Shown here: piece by piece, positions 22,112-33,964 of the stretch
Layout of the letters: each line of letters opens with the position of its first letter
Position numbering within the stretch: position 1 is the stretch's first letter
Position numbers and translations under genes: made by a program
The notes under the pieces: model-generated
Seen by the model: the letters and a program-made list of their open reading frames with translations, nothing else
The model's database searches: none
Told to the model about the DNA's origin: nothing
NCBI GenBank assembly: GCA_000611775.1
Contig: KK106984.1
Coordinates: 1,642,364-1,706,363, forward strand
Direction of reading: 5' to 3'
DNA: 64,000 nucleotides
Source: Umbilicaria muhlenbergii
Lineage: Eukaryota > Ascomycota > Lecanoromycetes > Umbilicariales > Umbilicariaceae

Positions 22112-25100
22112 TCACGTCTTAGACACAACCCTAACCTCCTCCGGCAGCTGCAACCTCTCAATCTCCATCCCAATATTCATAACCCAATGATCCCTCTCGG
22201 CGCGACTTCTCGTCTTGAAAACAATCGACCGCCCCGGAACGCCCAACCTCGACACATACCTCAACCTCTGCGACGTCTTCCCCTCTCCTCCATCTTCATT
22301 AGCTCTAAAAAACGACCTCTTTCTCCCCTGCCAAATGACGAAGCACGTCATGGTGTCCTCGTCGGAAGAGGTCCACCCGTCTTCGAGGTAAACGCGGGGT
22401 AAGGCGTGGTGGCCGGGGTGGTTGCTGTCGAACGTTTGGTTTTGATACAAGAGATCAGCCTCGGTGACGAGACCGCTATAGATGTAGCAGTCTTTGAGAT
22501 CGATCGCGGTTTGGCGTTCGTGGTGGATGTGAGGGATTTCTTTTCCTGTACGCTCGCGGAGAGAGCCTTGGAAGATGAGGAGACTGCCGTGGCAGAGAAT
22601 CACGCCGCAGCGCTGGAAGGTGGAGTGGCGCCTTGGTTTGCGGTATAGGACACCGGAAAACTAGGGGGTTGTTGTTAGTAAATACCGGGGAATGTATGGA
22701 GTATCGCTTACCCTGATGGTCCGGCAAAGTGAGATGTTGCAGACATTGTAAAGCTGTGGAGAAGCTTCTGATCTGCTCACTTCCCACTTGCGTGCAAATT
22801 GACCAAGCCACGACTCCATCTCCTCATCAACATTCAAATTCTCAAGGTTCGCGTGGCGGACCAGCTTGTATTGGTTGATGTCGTCAAACTTTCGGACCTT
22901 CCAATACCTGACCAGCTGGTCCAAACGTATCATCCATTCACTCTTCGTCTGTTTATTGTACGCCTGCAGTCTGATGATAAGCCCATTCTTCATGACTAAT
23001 TCAAAGGTACGCTTGTCGTCGAACTCATCGGTTTTGCCGTCATCCTCCCGGGTATCGTCGACCTCTTGATGGAAATCCACGTCGGGTCCTTCATCCACAT
23101 TCTGGTCTGCGGGCGTGCTTCCTCTCACAACGTGCCGCACTCGAGTAACATGGCACAGATTGATGTAACCTTCAGCTTGCAGCAACGTATTGACTTTTCG
23201 TTCTGCCTCGTCGTAGGCATCCTGGTCGTGCTTTTCCCTTGCCGAAGCTCCGTCTTTGAGCCAGCTCAACTGTCCGTCGTTTAGAGGGAACGGATTAACC
23301 GCATAAATCAATGGGGTTTTGTCGACGATCTGGCTTGCACTAGGTATCTTTGCACCCCTGGTCACGGGAAGCTTCGGTGGTGGCGGAGGCAGTGCTTTTG
23401 CGGGTCTGCAGAAGAAGAGAAACTCGTTGTGGCTGGCAAAGTACAGTCGCTTGAAGAACATCTTCCCAAGCCGTTGTACCCGACCTCGCTGAGACGTGAG
23501 TCTGATTAGGAACCCCTCCACCGGAGCAGGTTCTTCCTTGGGTTCATCACCCTTGGTGGGAATGCTTGTGGGGTAATGCTGCTTTGGCCGGAGTTCGAGC
23601 TCATGCGACTTCTGCATCGCCATAGTACCGTACATCTTCTGTTCATTGGCACCATGGACCCATTCCAAGCGGTCATACCTCTTCCAAGCCAAGCCCATTT
23701 TCTCATTCTTCAGCCAGGTGTCCAGCACATTCTCCCATTCCGGGGAATCTTGCAGCATTTCGATGCAACGTCCCATGATATTGCTCGCCACAGCCTTCTC
23801 AGCTGCCATGGTACGAACAAGAGCTGCATCATTAGCTTCTCCTTCGTGAGCGGCATCTCTAGAAGCCTCCAATTGTTGGAAAGGATCGTCCAGGCGCAAG
23901 CTCACATTGAGATCTGGCACGTTAATCTGTAAAGTTTTGGCGCGTTGCCAGCCTAAGACACTGTGTAAAAACGTATACCACTCCACAGAGCTAGCTGCTG
24001 ACCGTGGTCGAAGAATATATATCATCGTACCCTTCTTCCATGGCAGCCAGATGACCACCGTCTTGTCCAGCGATGAGTACAGGTTGACCTTTGTGGTTTT
24101 CCGAATCAGAGGAATCTCGTGCGTCGAACGTTTTTGGACATTTGTCTCCTCAACAGCAGGAATGACTCGGCTTTTATACATTTGCAGCGAATACTCCGCG
24201 TCAGTATTCGTACTAGCTCTGCAGACCACAACAAACTCCCTCCACTTTTCTACAGTCCGAGATTCAGTCTTGAGACTGTCGTTCTCGTCGTAATCATCTG
24301 GGAGCTGTTGCATTGTCGAATCTACCCGCACGAGCATCTTTTCCATCTTGACGATTTCTCCAGGGTTGACTCTCCTACGCCGGAAGTGCGCCAGTGATCT
24401 ATGGCGAGTGGCGTGTGCCAGCCGAGCCTTCACCTGAGCTTGACCATTGGCAAGTTCATCGGACACATTGAAACGCACAAGACCAGATCCGAGGTGTCGC
24501 CGTTGGCGCTGTTGCACAGCGTTTGGTCCAGCTGGGTCGATATATTCTTCAGGCGCCTCATCTTGAAGTCGGGGCAGCTGAGTTTCAGAGCGTGAAGATC
24601 GGCTCTTAGCACGCTTAGAGCCCTTGAACTTGGACTTTCGAATCTCGTCGTGCGGAATCAAGGAAGTAGTTGAGCTCGAGCGTGCATCAGCCGTTGGTGG
24701 CTCTTCAGCCGTAGGTGATTCATCAGCGATGGGACTTAAGGGTTCCGTGTTGGAGGCTTTAGACCTTCGCTCTCTTGGCTGGTGTGTCCGCGCTGTGACA
24801 AACGAAGCCGCACCGGGACTTTCACCATGAGCTTTGATCTGTTCCTCATGCACCGTGCTCGAGCCTACTTTAGACTCGGCCACCTCAGGCTGCGAAGACG
24901 GCTCCGGTGCGGAAGCAGCGTCGACGTCCATCTGTAAGACAGTCGAACCCTGGTCATCAGTTCCGAATACTGGTGGAGGCGGCTCGCTAACAGCTACTAA
25001 TTCTGCATCTACCTCACCAGGCGCTTCGTCTCCAGCTTCATCAACGTCCTCTGGTTGCGGAAAGCTGTGGCCGTACATTGCTGTCGCCGACGGCCCATCC

Positions 25101-25436
25101 AGTCCAGTGATCTGACGCTGATGGGAGACATTGCTACTGGCGGAGAATGTTGCGGCTCGTGACGAGTAATTTGAAAGATGTAGAGACTTCTTGTACCAGG
25201 ACTTGCGATGGGTCTTGAGCCAGCCCGCAGGAATGGGACCGATGAAACAGCGGCGCGATGTAAGATACAAGTGCTGCGGAGATGCATGTTGCTAGCCAGC
25301 GTTAGCCAGAAGCCCAAATTTGATATACTGGGGAGCTTACCAGCCGATGGGCGGTGTACGAGCCAGGCTCGAAGCCATGTTGTTCCTCAACCGCAGGGAC
25401 TGTGACCTCACCCACAACTGGTTGCTCAGAACTCAT
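22112..25436 (-). CDS. Spo71-like PH-domain protein
   Basis: Exons 25436-25341, 25291-22712 and 22660-22112, giving 1074 aa. Near the N-terminus FIGPIPAGWLKTHRKSWYKK matches the Spo7_2_N-type module found in fungal Spo71 homologues. A long disordered Ser/Pro/Glu region with basic clusters (KFKGSKRAKSRSSRS) follows. The C-terminal half has two stretches with the fold pattern of pleckstrin-homology domains: one around APVEGFLIRLTSQRGRVQRL to MIRLDQLVRYW, and a last one in the final exon from FSGVLYRKPRRHSTFQRCGV to ERDHWVMNIGMEIERL. Yeast Spo71 acts in prospore-membrane growth through lipid binding; a membrane-associated role here is inference. It shares a short divergent promoter with a lipid-transfer protein gene. 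Confidence 0.75.
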
Positions 25437-25677
25437 TTGGAGTTAGGTCACCTTTCATCTGTACACATCTTTATCAACAGCATCAAGTAAAGCTGAGCAA
25501 AACCGAACAAGCTCAGAAAAGCAACCTCTACAAAAAGAGGAGTCGCATCCCGGTACCAACGTTGCGGCCTACGACATCCAGTCTGTTTGCTCTGTTTGCT
25601 CAGCGGGGACGCTGCAGCCATCTTCCACCACCCCCCCTTGACTCGAAGATACTTGTGTCCTGCATCTACCCGCAAGG
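25437..25677. promoter_or_regulatory. Divergent promoter, Spo71-like / GLTP genes
   Basis: 241 bp between two start codons on opposite strands, so it must serve both genes. It contains a C-run (25631-25638) but no obvious TATA box. Confidence 0.5.
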
Positions 25678-26518
25678 ATGGCAGCTCCACAGTCAAACAG
25701 CAAGCCCTTCTTCGAAACGATCCGCAGATCCTTCGTCGACGTCCCCGTCGACGCCAGTCACGACAATGCCATAGCGACTACAGAATTTCTAGAAGCAGCG
25801 GACTCGCTGACCACGCTCTTTGGTACGCACTGGCAGCATTGAGCTGGCCTCACGTCGGAGTATCTAGCATGCTTACAATCCCTAGATCAACTCGGCTCCG
25901 TGGCCTTCACCCCCGTCAAAAATGACATGCTCGGCAATATCAAGGTTGCCCCCCCCAACCCCAAAAACCTCCCACGAATTGCTCAAGCTGACCCTGACCC
26001 AGAAAGTCCGAGACCGCCAACTCGCCTCCCCCACCGACTCTGCATCCCTCCAATCTCTCGTCGTCAACGAGCTCAAAACGAAAAAACACACCGCAGCCGA
26101 AGGTCTCCTATGGCTCGTGCGGTACGCCCTCCCCCCATTCCCTAAATTTCCTAACCCCTAAGTCCCCTTCCCCTCGTTCCCCCCCATCGCCCTCCCCCAG
26201 CACACCCTACTAACCCCACCCAGCGGTCTCGATTTCACGGCCCAAGCCCTCCGCCACAACACGACGCACCCCGCCGAAGAACTCTCGACCTCCTTCCGCA
26301 CCGCCTACAACTCGACCCTCAAGCCTCACCACAGCTGGCTCGTGAAACCCATCTTCAGCGCCGCCATGAGCGCGACGCCGTATCGGAAGGACTTTTATTC
26401 GAAGATGGGGGTGGAGGAGGGGGAGGGAAAGGAGGCGTTGGGGAGGTGGTTGGAGGCGCTTGAGAGGCAGGTGCGGGTTTTGAAGGAGTTTCAGGGGAAG
26501 AGGGAGGCGCAGTGGTAG
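25678..26518 (+). CDS. Glycolipid transfer protein (GLTP / HET-C2 type)
   Basis: Small cytosolic carrier that moves glycosphingolipids between membranes; the Podospora homologue is HET-C2. Exons 25678-25822, 25886-25944, 26003-26121 and 26224-26518 give 205 aa, the typical size. Seen: FLEAADSLTTLFDQLGSVAF, then the sugar-binding region NDMLGNIKKVRDRQ joined across the second intron, GLLWLVRGLDFTAQAL across the third, and C-terminal HHSWLVKPIFSAAMSATPYR, which carries the conserved His-Trp-type site. The second intron has an unusual GTTGCC donor, so its exact edges are a little uncertain, but this splice gives the best family match. The coding strand turns from C-rich to G-rich near 26380. Confidence 0.88.
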
Positions 26519-26931
26519 CGGGGTGCTTGGGATGACGGGGTTGCTGCATAGATGGGGGGAAGTGGGGTGAGGAGCTTGGGTGCTTGTTGGCCAGTGGTGT
26601 TGCTGGTGGCTGGAGTGGACATGAGCATTCATATACCTAAAACAACCAAAGAGTGCAGAGATCACGATATTGCGCATAAAGGCAACTCAAGTCATGTAGC
26701 TGAATATTGGAAGCTCGACCATACAACAACCTAATAATGTTACCACAAGCTTTAATTTACCGGCTTCCAAATCCCAATCTCCAACCCTCGAAATCAATTT
26801 TCCCAAAATCCCCGATCATGACCCTTGAATCCCTCGTCAACAACTCAACCCCGTTCCCCACACATCCACTTCTTACTGCCACCTTCTAGCTCAACCCGTA
26901 ACTCAACCCCACCATTCTCCCCCCACCCCAC
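26519..26931. other. Intergenic, convergent tails of GLTP and CYP505
   Basis: Contains the 3' flanks of two converging genes and no supported gene of its own. Confidence 0.5.
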
Positions 26932-29900
26932 CTACCCAAAAACATCAACCACAAACCTCCCCCCCCTCCCNNNNNNNNNNNNNNNNNNNNNNNNNNNNNN
27001 NNNNNNNNNNNNNNNNNCCCCTCCCCCACCACCCTCCTCCCACAAACCAGCACCACCGCCCCCTCCCTCCACAACCCCACCAATTCCCCGCGCTCAGCCC
27101 ACATCCTCTCCCCCACATACCTGTACCCGTCCGACTGCTCCGGCTTCCGCGAGAAACAAGGCCGCACGTCCACCACCCCCTGTTGCTGCCAGCGAGCCAG
27201 GTCGGAGCGGTAGAGATAGTCGCGGGCGGGGTCGCGGCAGTTGTAATAGAGGAGGACTTGCCCGAGCTGGGGGGTAGTACTAGAAGAGGAGGGGGAAGAG
27301 GAGGCGAAGAGGAGGGCGCGGTCTTGCAGGAAGGCGCGCATGGGGGCGATGCCCGTCCCAGCGGCAACGAGGATGAGCGGGGTGGCGGGGTCGGCGGGGA
27401 GGCGGAAGTTGTTCGTGCAGGGGCGGACGGAGCAGGGGAGTGGGGCGCCGGGGAGTAGACGCGAGAGGTAGGTGGATGCGACGCCGGAGTGGATTCGGCT
27501 GGTGCCTCCGCTGAGGGCGGGGGCGCGGAGGACGTCGTAGGTTATTGTGGCGGTGGGGGAGGCGAGGGGCGAGGACGAGATGGAGTATTGGCGGGGTTTG
27601 AGGGGGGGGAGCATGGTTAGGTAGGTGGAGAAGGGGAGGGTGCAGGAGGGGAAGGTTTCGAGGAGGTCGAGGAGGCTGGTGCGGGTTTTTAGGACCTTGG
27701 TGTCGAAGGAGGCGCCGGCGAGGGTCTTTAGTTGATGCTTCTCTTCTTTGTTGGTGGCGTGGTCGGAAAGGGTGAGGATTTGTTTTCGAGAGGCGGGAGT
27801 GTTGAGCTCGACGCTGTGGGCTAGGAATTCGTAAGGAGACTGCGGGTCCTCTGGCTATACTCACTAATTAGCAAGGCATCTCCCAACAGACTTTGGAAGA
27901 AGTGCAGGAGTAGGATTAAAGCAATCGGCAGTTATCAGCCGAGGTCGCTGACCGGTCAACAACTAACATGAGACTATGAAGAATTTGAAATGGTTGTTTC
28001 CTAGAAGACATAGATAATTTTCACTTCAAGAATCTCCATCATCCTTTCTTGTTGTTGGCTTGTCGAGGCGACCCCAAGCTGAAATCTACCCGTGATTTCG
28101 AGGCCTGCTCCAGATATGTTCTTACCTTGAATGATTCGCTAGTGTCCTCAAGAACAACTGCTGCATCAGCCGGCAAATGGAAATGGTTGAGAACTCTAAG
28201 AATGGTAGTACGGCAGTTGGTGGGTTGGACCACGAGATAATCCCCTGGAGCAGGTCAGCGACACGTATCTTAGGGGGACGAGATGTCATACCAGGCGCAT
28301 AGCTCATCCCCTCGGGCAACGCAATCTCCATGTGCCTCTTAGCGAATCCGACTTCATCGCTCGCCAACTGCTCATGAGCCAGAACAGTGCCTAACTTCAT
28401 CTTTTCTTCTCCTCCGTTAAGCGCCCGCTGTCCTCTATAGCTTCTCAGCTTGCCTAACCCTGAATCCGCGCGGCTCATGGGCGGCTGCTCAAGTGGGCCT
28501 GCTTCAGTACCGCAAATTGCAAGTCCCTTGAGTGCCTGTATCAAATCTCTCCACCACTCTTCAAAGGCATCGAACACATCATCGGCAACGTCAACTAAGC
28601 CAAGCGGGGCAAACCTCTGAGCTCCCTGCTTTTGCATCAAGTCATCTATCAGCTTAGGAACTCGGTGGAACGTCTTGACCCAATCGCTGTTTCCAAACCC
28701 ACAGACGGAGTACCTGACCCCTTCAAGTGCCTTCGGGTCATCTTCATGTGCTTTCAGCCAAGAGACAAACTTCTTGCTGTCGTCAGAGGGCAGTCCATCA
28801 TAGGAAGGGGCAATGATGACCACCGGGCGATCTCTGGCAAGGTTGTCCGTTGCAGCATCTAGGATATGTGTTCCGTGACAATCATAGCCAAAGTTCGGAA
28901 GACTTGATCGCACATCTTCAGCAAAGCTCTTACATGTGCCTGAATTGGAACCGTAGAATATTGCAACGGGTACTAGTTGTCGTGTGTCGCTTTGGGACAA
29001 TGGTGTCTCTGGTAGCGAGGATTGCCCCGTAGGCGCATCATCTTGCAAAGTTGAAGAGGATAGCGGGCACTTGGTGTGAAGACTAGTCTCTATCCCCACC
29101 CCTGCTGGCGAGAGACCGGCGTTTGGAAGCCCCGGTCCAAGTCCCATGAGATTCGCACGGCACAGCCGCGACCCAGGCTGCTCTGCCTGCAGACCAACCA
29201 TGGCACCTTTCCCTTCTCTCCTCCTGACCTTGATTGCGAATCCAAGCGGCTTCTGCGTTATCGTTTGGCTAATCTTCAGCGTGTACGAGGGGTCCGCCAT
29301 TTCCAATTGGAAGCGCTGCAAGATAAGAGCCATTGTCATGATGGCCTCCTGCATGGCAAACTCGCGCCCGATGCATTCACGTTGGCCATTTCCCCATGGT
29401 TTCCAACTGTTGGGTGGGAGTTTCTCGAAGGCTCCATCGAGCATGCGCTCGGGCTTGAAGGCAGAGGCATCGGGTCCCCAGATCTTAGGATCTTTGTGCA
29501 TATCGTTCAAGTTGATGACGAATAGATCATTGCCTGTATAGGCGTACTTGCCGCCCAGTATACCGTCCCCTTCTTTTGAATGAAGTACGATCTGTCCCGC
29601 AGGTGGATGGAGACGAAGTGACTCTTTGAGAACCGCCTTGACATACTTTAGTTGGGGGAGATGACGAATTGTTAGTACATCGTTGCCAAGCACGGTATCG
29701 ACTTCTTCCACGGCTTTGTGAAGTTCGTCCGGGTTCTTCAATAGCAAATAGATTGTGAAGGAGAGCAGACCTGATGTCGTCTCGTGACCGGCCGCCTAAC
29801 ACAGATAAGCACTAATGCTTCACAGGAAATGGAATCTCATACCAGCAAAGTTAGGACTTGGTAACGAATGTTCTCATCAGAAAGGCCTACCCCGGTTTCC

Positions 29901-30697
29901 TTGTCGCGCGCATTAAGCAAGTTGTTGAGAATATCGTCACTCTCCTGAGGATTTTGACGTCGACCGGCGATTATTTCGTCGACAATGCTATGCATGGTAG
30001 CAATGTCCCTGTTGAAGCTCCGTTGCGACCACATCCTAAGCTTGTTCTCAAGGCCCGTTCTAGAAAATCTCCTATTGGCTTCTTCTAGCATGCCTACCAT
30101 AGACGAGACAAAGGGGTGCGGGGTGTCGCCGTAAAAGCTGTTGCAGCGGTAGTTGAATGCACAAAGGGCTATGATATCAAAGCTCAAACGAGTAAAGTTA
30201 TCTGTAGCATCGTGACTCGGAGTCGGTCCAAGACGATCCCATTTAAGGATCATTTGAGATATGATGTCCAGCATCTTGGGGAACATTCCGCGGATGGCCA
30301 TGGGCCCAAGTGGACCCAGCAAGAGCTTGTGAGCGAGCTTCCAGTTCTATTGTTATTAACATCAGAGTTTGCAACTCAATCTCGGGGATAGACTCACAGG
30401 CTCGTGGGTCAACGCCGTTATAAGCCCATCACCAGCAGCATGACGGACTTCTCTAAGGGTCCCCAGTACCTTCTCGAAACGTGTCTCGTCAAATGTCTCG
30501 TTGACAAGCTCATGCGAGCTCAATATGGTGATCTCCTTGGCAACGAGGTCGAGCTTGTAGATGGGACCATACATAGCGACAAGCTGGCTATAGGATGTGG
30601 ATTTGGCAGTGATGTCGATGTCTGGTATGTTTCCCAGCAAGCCGAAGAAATGCTTTGGCGGCTGTGGTATCGGCTGTAGGGGGCTCTTCGTTGCCAT
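26932..30697 (-). CDS. CYP505-type P450-reductase fusion (fatty acid hydroxylase), with an assembly gap
   Basis: Self-sufficient fatty-acid subterminal hydroxylase in which a P450 is fused to its own reductase (P450foxy/CYP102-like). Exons 30697-30398, 30346-29843, 29795-28292, 28244-28126 and 27854-26932, about 1116 aa. Seen: I-helix AAGHETTSG (about 269), ExxR KESLRLHPP (about 326), heme loop PWGNGQRECIGREF (Cys about 409), a Pro/Ser linker, FMN domain VAIFYGSNSGTCKSFAED (about 545), FAD motif RQYSISSSP, NADPH motif LILVAAGTGIAPMRAFL, and C-terminal RFVVDVFG. The last intron (27855-28125, 271 nt) is long and its acceptor is the least sure. The 47-N gap in the NADPH domain breaks frame, so its stated length is wrong or arbitrary. 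No partner pathway genes lie nearby. Confidence 0.9.
26971..27017. other. Assembly gap (47 N) inside CYP505
   Basis: Run of N between two extremely C-rich flanks, within the last exon of the P450 fusion. The flanking frames agree only if the true length is a multiple of three, so 47 cannot be right. Confidence 0.95.
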
Positions 30698-31217
30698 TTC
30701 GTATTGTCCGAGGGTAGAAATATTGAGAGACTAGAGAGAGAAACAACGAGTTCAACGGCAGAGATTTATCAAGACAGCTTAGAAGCTCATCAGTATCAAG
30801 ACGGGAGAGGTGTAGAATGTAGAGAAGTTGCGTTGAGGTGATGCGCAGTGTTAGGTATAATAAAGTTCAGATCGCCAAGTGAACAACGATGACAGATATC
30901 AGCCACGGTATGAATATCCACGTACATGTAGTGAAGATGAATATTACACACCGCACAAAGACGGCTGAACAGCCCGGCCGAGTTGAAGAGCAAGCATCTA
31001 GACCACCCATGTGCCTCCCAAATTCTGCATCTGATCTGCCTGAAGCCTACTCTTTTCTCGGACCCTCCACTACCCAACCAACACATATATATTCACTCAC
31101 TCATTTTTATATGTCAGGTTCACCGATGTGAATTTCGAGGGTTTCGAATGCTGCCTCCTCTACAAACCGAACCCAAAACACGCGGTGAAGCGTCACAGGC
31201 CCACGTAGACGACTGCG
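30698..31217. other. Intergenic between CYP505 and the GNAT gene
   Basis: Promoter of CYP505 (leftward) and 3' flank of the acetyltransferase gene. No supported gene seen. Confidence 0.45.
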
Positions 31218-31788
31218 TCAAATCCCTCTTCCCAGTTCACCCAACTTCTCCAACCCATCCCTTTCGACCCTCATGCCCACCCATTCCTCCATCCTGACCG
31301 CCCCCAGACTCTCATAGAAGTCTAAACTCGGCTTGTTCCATTTCAATACACTCCACTCCAATCTCTTCCCCCCGATCGCCAATGTTTCCCTTGCTAGCTC
31401 GCCCAACAATCTCTTTCCATACCCCCTCTTCCTATAATTCGGCCTGATGAACAGATCTTCAAGGTAGATGCCAGGGCTAGCGCGCCAGGTGCTATAGTTA
31501 TTGAAGTACAACGCCATGCCCGCGCAATGGCCATCGGGGTCAATTACCAACAGGGTTTTGGCGTAGCCTTTTTGGGGGTTCGAGGGGAAGGAGAGGGTGG
31601 AGAGAAGGGTCTCGGGGGTGGCAAGGACTTCGTGAGAGGCCTTTTCGTAGGCGGCGAGTTCGTTGATTAGTTGGAGGATGGTGGAAACATCTGCGGGGAT
31701 GGTAAGCTCCTGTGGGGTTTTCCTAAGCCATCAATCAGGGACATGTACCCTCCTCAGTTGCGTGACGGACTATAGCTTGGGACGCCAT
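31218..31788 (-). CDS. GNAT N-acetyltransferase (diamine/thialysine type)
   Basis: Acetyl-CoA-dependent N-acetyltransferase of the spermidine/thialysine acetyltransferase group. Exons 31788-31749 and 31690-31218 give 170 aa, the family's normal length. The intron was placed to join RHATEE to DVSTILQLINELAAYEKASH, which restores the family N-terminus exactly. Seen: GMALYFNNYSTWRASPGIYL, the motif-A strand and acetyl-CoA loop EDLFIRPNYRKRGYGKRLL (R-x-x-G-x-G/K type), and the C-terminal LEWSVLKWNKPSLDFYESLG. Substrate (polyamine, thialysine or similar) is inference. Composition switches from C-rich to G-rich near 31440. Confidence 0.88.
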
Positions 31789-32960
31789 ACTGCTCTATTG
31801 TTACAGTGAAGATAGAGCTAAGAGTAAGATTCTGGGCTTCACGGATGCTGTTGTAGCGATAAGCCCTCAACTCGAGCAGGGTGGTTGTGGTGGACTGAGG
31901 AAGTCCTCAATCCACGTCACATCCGCCGGTGCACTAGGGCAAACCTTAGTCCGAATATAACGGCACATTTTGACGAGTACAAGTACAAAGAATGATGGCG
32001 GTGTGCTGCTTTACTCGTGCAGCACCTCGAAGAAAGCTAGCCCTGTTGTACCAATAGAAGGTGTGCTTGACTATGAAGATCTCTCCTATGATAACTTGTA
32101 CTTAGAGAAATGGATTGTTGTGGCGGCTTCGCCGTAAAGCAACAACGGCCTTCTCCGAGGCTACTTCGCGCCTTCCTCATCAAACCCCGTGGTCAAGTCC
32201 CTCATAACAGAAACCCATAAATTGGAACCCCTCAATCAACGCGTAGATTGCTCATCGCACGCTCCGACTGATGCGCTCAAGCGCCGGTGTGGCCGGCAGA
32301 GACGCAAAGACTACTGCGGTCAGACCTGGGAGAACACAGCCACTTGGGCCAACTAGATCAAAGTTATTCGGCAGCATGCTTCCATGGATATCAGTATCTG
32401 GACTGAGATTCAACAGCTACCTATTTGGACAAGCCCCACGATGATGAATGATGAGTCACACAGTGTGAATCAAAGTGCGGTGGGGATTATGGGTGGCCTG
32501 ATTTTGATTTCTTTGGTTAAATACGCATTCACACCTCGACTGCTCTCTACCCCAATCCTTCAACATTCTCTTGACTTCTGGCCGCATCGTGTTATTGTCC
32601 TTTCACTTTGGCTCCCCTTCTCACGTGCTTCCCCTCTCTTATCGACCCTTCTGCACTGCAATAGTAGCAAACACTCTCATCCAGTCACTTCGCACAGACT
32701 CCACGTGGGAATCCCAAGGAATCGCATCAAAAGTCGCGTCAGTATATAATCACTTATGGTGGGTGTTACAGCCCTCTCATCGAGTACAAAGAGAGAAAGC
32801 TGACAAGATATCTGATCGGCCGAAACAGCGGAAAGAGACACCAACTAGCGCATTCCTGCGTCAGCTTCCTCACAAAAACGCAACCATTTCGGAAGCTCGA
32901 AACTGGTCGCAAGTCTTTCACACCAAGCAACAGGAGCTTTCCTTTGGCCGTTGACACATC
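31789..32960. other. Intergenic
   Basis: About 1.2 kb containing promoters of the GNAT gene (leftward) and of the unknown gene at 32961 (rightward). I see no gene, tRNA or repeat in it. Confidence 0.4.
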
Positions 32961-33920
32961 ATGTGTACGGGAGTCTCGGTAATTCGTAGACTCGTAAACT
33001 TTAACCGCCTCGACATTCAGCGATATGAACAGGACACGGACATCACTGCGGGCTGGGAGATGGACATGTTTGACGACGCCGCGTTCTTCGACGACGCCAT
33101 TTCCGTCTCCTCTGCACTGCTGTCGGAGGACTGGGACCATAGTGTGGCTATGTCAGAACTTGACCAGCGGTACGCATTTCCGCCAAACGCTAGCGTAATG
33201 AGGAACCAGGAAAAGCACAAGCTTTTTGATGGCGCCCAACACGAAGACCAGATGAGACACGATTTGCGGAGTGCATCTATACCTTACAAGCGCGACGCTG
33301 ATCAGGGTCAGAAGTATTACTACTTCAAAGCCGTCAAGCGAGGAGACTTGGGACAAGCCTACTACACCGCGCAGGACGACGATCCGAGGCTGGCCGCCCT
33401 AGGGCTCGAGGTGCTTCCGCCAGATCGCAGAGAGGCAAAGGTCAAGCGCTGGACGAAATGGAGTCTCTTTGTAAAAGCCCAGTTCTACCCATGTCCGCCC
33501 CGCCATCACCGTCATTGCATATTTTGCAACGAAGGCAGGAACGCCTGGACGAAGCGGCAAGCCCGTACACGTGATATCAGGCAGACACTGAGAGTATCCT
33601 CCAAGAGTATATCTGAAGAAGACTGGCTTGCTGATCTCGATGTGATCACCGAAAGTTCGGGGGATGATTCGAATTATCCAAGTCAAGCACACACCCACTC
33701 ATACGCACAGACGGTCGAAGAGAAAAACAACGAGATTGCTGATAATATCATGGACCGTGCTATAAGGAAGTGGAAGAAAAGGAGATGCGAGTCTTCGGGA
33801 GCACCGTCGAGGGTCATTACTTCCGAGCCGTCCTCACCATTCTGGGGTTGTCCCACGCCCAGCGACACCTTTACAGAAATAGCCGTGGACGACCCCTGGG
33901 CATTGGTTCCATTGCTTTGA
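32961..33920 (+). CDS. Uncharacterised protein, 319 aa
   Basis: Single open frame of 319 codons starting at an ATG; a later ATG 33 codons in (EMDMFDDAAFFDDA) could also serve. I do not recognise the family. Seen: an acidic N-terminal third, a charged middle with KYYYFKAVKRGDLGQAYYTA, then a compact Cys/His cluster CPPRHHRHCIFCNEGRNAW that could bind a metal, flanked by basic residues, and an acidic, Ser-rich tail ending in DDPWALVPLL. No signal peptide or membrane segment. The gene converges on the Cup1-like gene, whose stop lies only 45 bp away. Nuclear or nucleic-acid-related roles are possible but not shown. Confidence 0.6.
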   Translation: MCTGVSVIRRLVNFNRLDIQRYEQDTDITAGWEMDMFDDAAFFDDAISVSSALLSEDWDHSVAMSELDQRYAFPPNASVMRNQEKHKLFDGAQHEDQMRHDLRSASIPYKRDADQGQKYYYFKAVKRGDLGQAYYTAQDDDPRLAALGLEVLPPDRREAKVKRWTKWSLFVKAQFYPCPPRHHRHCIFCNEGRNAWTKRQARTRDIRQTLRVSSKSISEEDWLADLDVITESSGDDSNYPSQAHTHSYAQTVEEKNNEIADNIMDRAIRKWKKRRCESSGAPSRVITSEPSSPFWGCPTPSDTFTEIAVDDPWALVPLL

Positions 33921-33964
33921 GGATTTGTAGTGGCATGGTAGAGACAATTCTCAATGTGCTGTCG

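Noticed and set aside
26886-30697. Secondary-metabolite cluster around the P450
   Set aside because: CYP505 is a self-sufficient fatty-acid hydroxylase, and neighbours (GLTP, GNAT, Spo71-like) include no PKS, NRPS, terpene synthase or tailoring set.
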